A stretch of DNA of 21,221 bases, taken from positions 1-21,221 of the forward strand of contig JAYMTA010001204.1 of the NCBI GenBank assembly GCA_036897625.1, written 5' to 3'. The stretch comes from Pelargonium cotyledonis. Taxonomy: Eukaryota > Streptophyta > Magnoliopsida > Geraniales > Geraniaceae. Below are positions 15,692-21,221 of the stretch, one piece after another. Position 1 is the stretch's first letter, and each line of letters starts with the position of its first letter. The translations under genes and the position numbers were made by a program. Below the pieces are notes generated by a model that saw nothing but the letters and a program-made list of their open reading frames with translations, made no database searches and had not been told where the DNA came from.

Positions 15692-18600
15692 TTAGCATTC
15701 AAGGATTTGGCGGTTCTCCATTGAAGGCAAGCTACAACCAGTCGAACATCCCAAAACGCCCGGGGTTAAATCTATGCTCGAGTAAGCATTAACCTGTGAG
15801 GAAGTAGAAAAGATGATAATAGGCAACATTAGTTATGTAGTCGAGCCAAACAACACTGAAGAAATTGCAATACTTGACGGTAGAGCTGACAATTTGGACC
15901 CGAAGCCTCCGACCACATTTTTTGGGGTTGCATAAAATTAGGCCGGGCAACCCACGCATGTGGGCCTCCAAATTCAATCCGAGATCCCTTTGCCAGCTCT
16001 ACTTGATATGTTTTGAAGGCGAAACACTACCAAACTTTCGAAGTTTGCTTCGACATGAAATAGCATTACAGCCAATTCCCTTCCTCTATCCATCTCGGAC
16101 TGGACATTGAAATGGAATATTATGAGCATTTGTATAAAATTGGTAATGAATAAGCGACAGAGAGCACTTGACCATGGAAGTAAAGTTTCAAAAACTTACC
16201 GCACAAGAACATATATTGATGCCTGAAGCTGCAAATGCTGCCGTGACTTCAGCCAATATTCCTGGAATACAATGTAATAAGGAAACCATAAAATGTCAAC
16301 CATAACGATTGAATATGTTTCCCTATGCACTACCTCCTACTCTTTCGTGTCCGCTGGCACCAAAAACATCTTTAACCATTTTGAACCCCTAGAACTAGAA
16401 AGTAGGAAGTAACTAAGGTTGCATTTGGATTCTAGGATTTGATTTGAAATTTAGAATTTAAAATGTTTTACTCCCTCTGTCCAAAATGAGTGTCCACTTT
16501 CCCACTTTTGTAATAATTACAGTTAAATTAGTTAAAGTTGGACATTCCCTTTTATACCCTTGTGTGCTCTTGTTAAAACACACTCAAGGAGTTCTAACAA
16601 ACATAATTTAATGATATTGTTGATAATTCAAATATAACTAACAAAAAAAGGAAAATTGACACTCATTGTGGGACAATTTTTTATAGAGAAAACGGCACTC
16701 ATTTTGGGACGATGGAGTATTTCAAATACAAATCCAATGTTTGGAAAATCATGAAATTTTAAACGACATGGTAAAGTGGTCATTTATAATCTCATGCTCT
16801 AGGCGTGTTTTGATTTCCATTAGATCTGAGATTTAATCCAAAAACAATTTTTTTGAGCATCCAAACATTAGATTTGACTAATATCCAGAATTTCGAATCA
16901 AATACAAGATTCCAAATGGCCAATAATGGTAAACCAACCAAAATTTCTTTACAACTAGAAGATAAAATTATTACATACCTTTACGATCTATGCATACGAC
17001 ACAGAACCACTGAATAGAGTGCCCTTCGAGACCGTGCCAAGAGGCGATCTTTCTAGATTGCCAACTGTGCAAGCTAGGCAGGACGTCCTTACACATCAGG
17101 ATGTTAGCTTCTATCATCTTGGCAACACCATTTCCCTGCGAGAACTCCCCTTCGATATCCAAATTCACTTGCTGCATATGCTTATTGTGTTTCCCATTAA
17201 CCTGCGGGACTCGAACACTACCATTATTAGCGAGGAAGACATCGTCACGTCTGCCAGGGGAAGGCATCTCTGTAAAGCACGTAGGTTTGCTCCCTTTCAA
17301 ATAATCTGACGGTTCTTCAGCTTCACTCTCTTCTCCAGAATCATCAATGAAGCCATGTACTTTATCTGCTGTTATTTCAGCAGAGGAAAGTGCAGCTTGC
17401 TCCCGTAAGAACTAAAATGAAAATGATGTTTGATTAATAATGACGGCACTCTTAAAAAGGGGAATATAAAGCATATTTTAATTACTAAACCTACTTTCAT
17501 TATTTTGTGTCTCGCACTGCGCGTCTTTGCATGTTCCAACCACTCCTTGTGCCTCTTAAAACTTGATTTACTAGAGAGAGCCTGATATAAGATTTAGAAG
17601 CAACAATCAATCATACTGACATTTTTTCATATTATTAGATATAAGTTGAAACAAAAAAGAAGGTATAAGATTTATTGACATAATACTAACATCGTAGGTG
17701 AGTATCTCCACAACTTCCGCATTTGCAAGCACATGAACAGGAGAAACAATATTACCGTTGACCTGCAATACAGAAATTCATACGCTTAAACTCATATATT
17801 ATTATATCTGTCACTTTCATTTTCAATGACATGGTGAGAACTATACCTTAGCAGCCACCATCTTGTTGCCAATTTCAGTGTGTATCATATAAGCATAGTC
17901 AATAGCGGTGGCCCCTTTGGGTAGGTTTTTAATCTGTAAAATTACATCAAGACACAATAGTCATTATGTAGAAAACTCAATAATATTGCCTGATACTCAA
18001 AAGGCATGTTCAAGAAGCCACTATCTTACCTCTCCTCTGGGCGTAAACACAAAAACACGACTGCCCAATAGATCTCTGGTGACAGTGTCCACAAATTCCC
18101 TGGAGCTCATGTTTCCAACAAACTCCTCTTGCCATTCTCTAATTGCATTAAGCCAACCAATCTGGAGGAAAGAAAGACCTTTGTCTGTGAAACTATCATC
18201 AAAGTAAGGGGGCTTGAAATGCTAATCTAGTCGCTCCTTCAAAGATGATTGCAAATTAAGATAATTTGTTGAGGACAAGAGGGTACCCTGAGTGCAATAT
18301 TTGCATTATTAAGACACACTTTCTTCTTTGAACTTCTACTGTTAGGCATTGCATGTCCAACTAAACCTGTAACAAATACTCTACCACTATAATGAGCAGC
18401 AATGCCTCTCTCAGCAATCAGATCCATCTCTTTTGTTCTTATCTGCCCAAAAGTAGATAAAACAATTTATTAACTATATGCACAACTACTGAGAGAGAAT
18501 AGAATAGGACAAGAATAATGAACATTTAGAACTACCTGAACTTCAAGCTGGAACATGCTTTCATATAGAAATGGAATTACAGCTGTGTGGAGACTTTGAT

Positions 18601-21221
18601 AGCCATTAGGTTTTGGAGTCGCTATATAGTCTTTCATCTGTTACAGCAACAAATGATTATTCCAGAAGAAATCAATGATCTTATTCAATATTATGAAGCA
18701 CAAGAATCTTCCAATGGAAAAAAGAAGGTGAAATACGTACTGCTCGAGGGATTGGAGTCCAGATTCCATGGACCAAACCAAGAACATGGTAGCAAATCTG
18801 TGGAAAAGAAGAGTAATAAGAAAAGGCTAATAGAAATACCAAATTTATCCTGCTACAAGGGATTGTGAATTCCTTAGGCTATTGAAAGATCAACCTGCTG
18901 TTGACTGCATAAAAGACCATCTCCAGTGAAAGGCTTTGGTTTTATGATGATGCGAAGCTGGTTGTAACCAAATAAGAATCACCATATTAAGAGAAACATA
19001 AAGCAGAAACATCTAGTTGAATCATATTAAGAGAAACATACAGCAGAAACATCTAGTTGAATCAGCATATTAAGAGAAACATACAGCAGAAACATCTAGT
19101 TGAATCAGCATATTAAGACAAACATATCACCACAAACCTGAGCGATTTGGTTCACCTCATTGATTGAAACTTTAGATTTGTTCACGGCTTTATAGATACT
19201 GCAAGGGAAAAACAAGACTTTCATTCAACTGCAAGAATGGTCATGATAAAAATATACATAACATGCCTTTCGAAAATTGAAATGCAGTTATTCCAAACAT
19301 GTTTACAATTTACCAAACAATCTGCGACAATTTATCAAGTAAATTGATGTCTAATCAGTAATAATCACATCCACACAGAGGTCCTCTTCCTAACACATTC
19401 ATGTCCACAAAGGAGCTAAGTCAGACATATGTGGTCAGCCTTTAGAAAAAAATTATGCAGAACTGTTATGCTACCCAAGAAAGGAATAAAAGGGAAGTGA
19501 CATTAAAATGGCACATGAATAAGACATTTTAAGCTCCTATGAACATGACAACAATCTTATATTGATAAAATAAGGGATCATGAAAGGTAATAAAAAAAAA
19601 CATAGAGAAGATCCATGACTTGACCTGTAAGGTTCCTTACATACGGAGCGAACTTCAGTTTTCACAGTCACAAGATCTAAGAACTGATCTTCTTCGATCC
19701 TCTTCATCAAAATTCTGTTTGCCTAATAAACAGAGAAGAAAAATGATAAGGAAATGACTGACTACACTGATACAAGAATACTTAAAAGCTACAAGCAAAA
19801 GAAAAAAACTTTCTTCAGTAGTTTAACAGGTGACATAACAATACATGCTGAGATAGCCAATATGTAAAGCCAGAACCTACTTGAATCCAAAAATAATAAT
19901 GTAATAATAATATCTATCAGTTTTGTATTATAATAATAATAACAATAAATAAATAAAAAGATCTCTTGAACACTACCTCAAGAAGTTCTTTCTCATGCTC
20001 TTTGTAAAGCTCTGCAACTCTTCTTTTGATCTTAGCATAATCCTCCGCATTAGTGTACATGAAGGATAGATTTTCAAGTTCAGACTGCAAATTGTTGAGG
20101 CTACATCAGATGTGAAACCAGAGGACCATAGAGAGTATATTAAATATAATTTACAATGAAACCCATGCACCAGAGCTTTACTAACTCTGGACGAAAAGAT
20201 AGAAGAAGTTTCCTTTTGAAACTGAAAAGCATGAATTTGTATGAAAATGTAGGCAAATATCATACCTTTATTTGGTACATCCCAAGCAACTTTGCTAAAG
20301 GAGCAAAAACCTGCAGTGTCTCCACTGCAATACTGGACTGAACATAGAATACTGATGTCAATAAGAGTAACTAAACAAGAATAACTAATTATCATTAAAT
20401 TGTGAAAACAGCACCTGCTTATGTGGAGGCATATGTGCTAGCGTACGCATATTATGAAGTCTGTCAGCCAACTTGACTATGATAACTCGAACCTGTAAAG
20501 TCACTGTATTAGATAACAAATGTTCAACATTGGAAAACAAGGTCTTCACAAGACCATACAAAAAATTACCTCCTCTGTCATGGATAAAAACATTTGTCTC
20601 AGGTCATCTGCTTTCACATCTAGTGCTGAGTTGTTCTTATTCTTACACTTCAACTTCCCAAGCTTGGATACCTGACCAACAATTTGAAAAATATCAATCA
20701 AATTTGAATATTTCCAAACTTGGCATTCAAGCCATCACAACGACCTAGGAAGAATATAAATATGCAAAACACCTTAGTCTCTCCTTCCACAATGCGGCGC
20801 ACGGTCGTGCCAAACTCCTCTTCTATTCTTTCAAAAGTAACTACATCTGTATCCTCAACTGTATCATGTAATAATCCAGCAGCAATGGACTCCCAATCCA
20901 ATTCCTAAAATGAATAGTAAGAATTAATTTACCTTGTAACGACAATATATACTAGAATCAAAATGGCTCCATATCTATTAGTTTTGAATAACTCACAAGC
21001 TCTCCCAGAATACGCGCAACTTCCACAGGATGAATGATAAAGGGCTCTCCACTACGCCTTTTTTGACCATCATGTGCCTCATATGCCAGCTGCAATAATG
21101 GTAAACAACATTTAGATATCACCACAATTCAAATATATATATATATATAAAGTATCATAAAAATAAAGAATGTGCCTACATTCTGAGCAAAGTAGGGAAT
21201 CTACCTTCAAAGCATTGTGTA
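15692..21221 (-). CDS. RSH1: RelA/SpoT homologue RSH1, chloroplast (p)ppGpp hydrolase (C-terminal 726 residues)
   Basis: Acts in plastid (p)ppGpp turnover. Twenty-one exons: 21221-21205 (partial), 21089-20997, 20904-20773, 20671-20570, 20492-20415, 20337-20266, 20084-19977, 19722-19625, 19198-19138, 18957-18895, 18797-18741, 18637-18536, 18442-18287, 18161-18030, 17933-17847, 17762-17691, 17581-17495, 17411-16979, 16261-16200, 16099-16031 and 15793-15692. All are in phase; 5' exons and transit peptide are off the right edge. Numbering from the first visible residue, the HD hydrolase residues are present: IIHPVEVARIL (His25), LLHDTVEDT (His49, Asp50, Glu53, Asp54) and KLADRLHNM (Asp124). The synthetase-like domain keeps NGYQSLHT (304-311) and LEVQIRT (324-330), but has KEPYSIYK and NQIAQLR where active enzymes have GRPKHIYS and FDLIAIR. 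A TGS domain spans about 411-476. A C-terminal ACT domain (about 635-708) includes DRKGILAEVTAAFAASG, and the protein ends ILEC. Introns carry MITEs and a tandem repeat. Confidence 0.96.
15880..16002. mobile_element. 123-bp MITE with GTAGAGCTG termini in an RSH1 intron
   Basis: The left end is GTAGAGCTGACAATTTGG and the right end in reverse complement is GTAGAGCTGGCAAAGGG, matching at 12 of the first 13 bases. It lies in the last RSH1 intron (15794-16030), 29 bp from the exon at 16031-16099. The termini match the right ends of the remnants at 14583 and 15000. The flanks (ACTTGACG, TTGATATG) do not form a clear duplication. Confidence 0.7.
16417..16922. mobile_element. Older MITE that hosts a Stowaway insertion
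   Basis: The left end GCATTTGGATTCTAGGATTT (16421) is an imperfect inverted match to the right end, which in reverse complement reads GGCCATTTGGAATCTTGTAT. An inner inverted pair, AAATCCAATGTTTGGA (16730-16745) against TCCAAACATTAGATTT (16860-16875), matches at 15 of 16 bases. It makes up most of the 717-bp RSH1 intron 16262-16978. Superfamily is uncertain (hAT- or Harbinger-like). Confidence 0.6.
16471..16717. mobile_element. Stowaway-type (Tc1/mariner) MITE, 247 bp
   Basis: The termini are CTCCCTCTGTCCAAAATGAG and, in reverse complement at the right, CTCCATCGTCCCAAAATGAG. They are flanked by the TA dinucleotide on both sides (16469-16470 and 16718-16719), the target-site signature of Stowaway. 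It is non-coding. It sits inside the older element at 16417-16922, within an RSH1 intron. Confidence 0.88.
18983..19125. repeat. Tandem 40-43-bp repeat filling an RSH1 intron
   Basis: CATATTAAGAGAAACATA-type units start at 18983, 19023, 19066 and 19109 (periods 40, 43, 43). Each of the three full units continues through GCAGAAACATCTAGTTGAAT; the fourth is truncated. The array occupies most of the 180-bp intron 18958-19137. Near-identity of units suggests recent expansion. Confidence 0.9.

Noticed and set aside
15789..15977. Minus-strand 62-codon frame between the last two RSH1 exons
   Set aside because: Mostly MITE sequence. The true RSH1 exons at 16031-16099 and 15692-15793 join directly in phase.
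18983..19125. Possible CRISPR-like array
   Set aside because: Units are contiguous 40-43-bp tandem repeats without unique spacers, inside a plant intron.

Overview
The window is nuclear DNA of a flowering plant, most probably a eudicot. Its genes are split into many short exons with GT..AG introns that are AT-rich. The coding sequences match plant-type proteins: a mitochondrial fumarase, a chloroplast RelA/SpoT homologue, a plant DEAH helicase and a plant cell-wall Ole e 1-like protein. The introns and spacers hold plant-type transposable elements: an Au-like SINE, a Stowaway MITE and hAT-like MITE remnants. I cannot name the species.

Layout, left to right. (1) 64-2744, minus: the first nine coding exons (421 residues) of a DEAH-box RNA helicase of the DEAH13/DHX37/Dhr1 type. 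The rest lies beyond the left edge. A 39-bp tandem repeat and two TGGGCC (Site II) boxes lie just upstream. (2) 3020-4190: AT-rich spacer and the fumarase 3' end. (3) 4199-9876, minus: a complete mitochondrial fumarase in 17 coding exons (497 aa), with a five-copy Site II promoter at 10095-10187. Two of its introns are enlarged, one by a 4 x 145-bp tandem array and the other by a 161-bp tandem repeat plus a SINE. (4) 11137-12279, plus: a secreted Ole e 1/extensin-family protein (2 exons, 184 aa). (5) 12859-14093, plus: an unrecognised basic-acidic protein with a C-terminal membrane anchor (3 exons, 295 aa). (6) 14094-15691: convergent spacer with MITE remnants. (7) 15692-21221, minus: the last 21 coding exons (726 residues) of an RSH1-type (p)ppGpp hydrolase/synthetase homologue. 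Its 5' end lies beyond the right edge.

The genes do not form one pathway. This is ordinary plant gene space with housekeeping functions: rRNA processing, the TCA cycle, the cell wall and the plastid stringent response. Exon boundaries were assigned by hand. In every multi-exon gene except the membrane-anchored orphan, reading frame, splice sites and protein family agree across all junctions; in the orphan only frame and splice sites support the model. No wholly new multi-gene system is evident. The most unusual observations are tandem repeat arrays inside four introns and one leader, one of which creates repeated consensus-like splice donors; an RSH protein whose hydrolase centre is intact while its synthetase centre looks degraded; and the unrecognised membrane-anchored protein.
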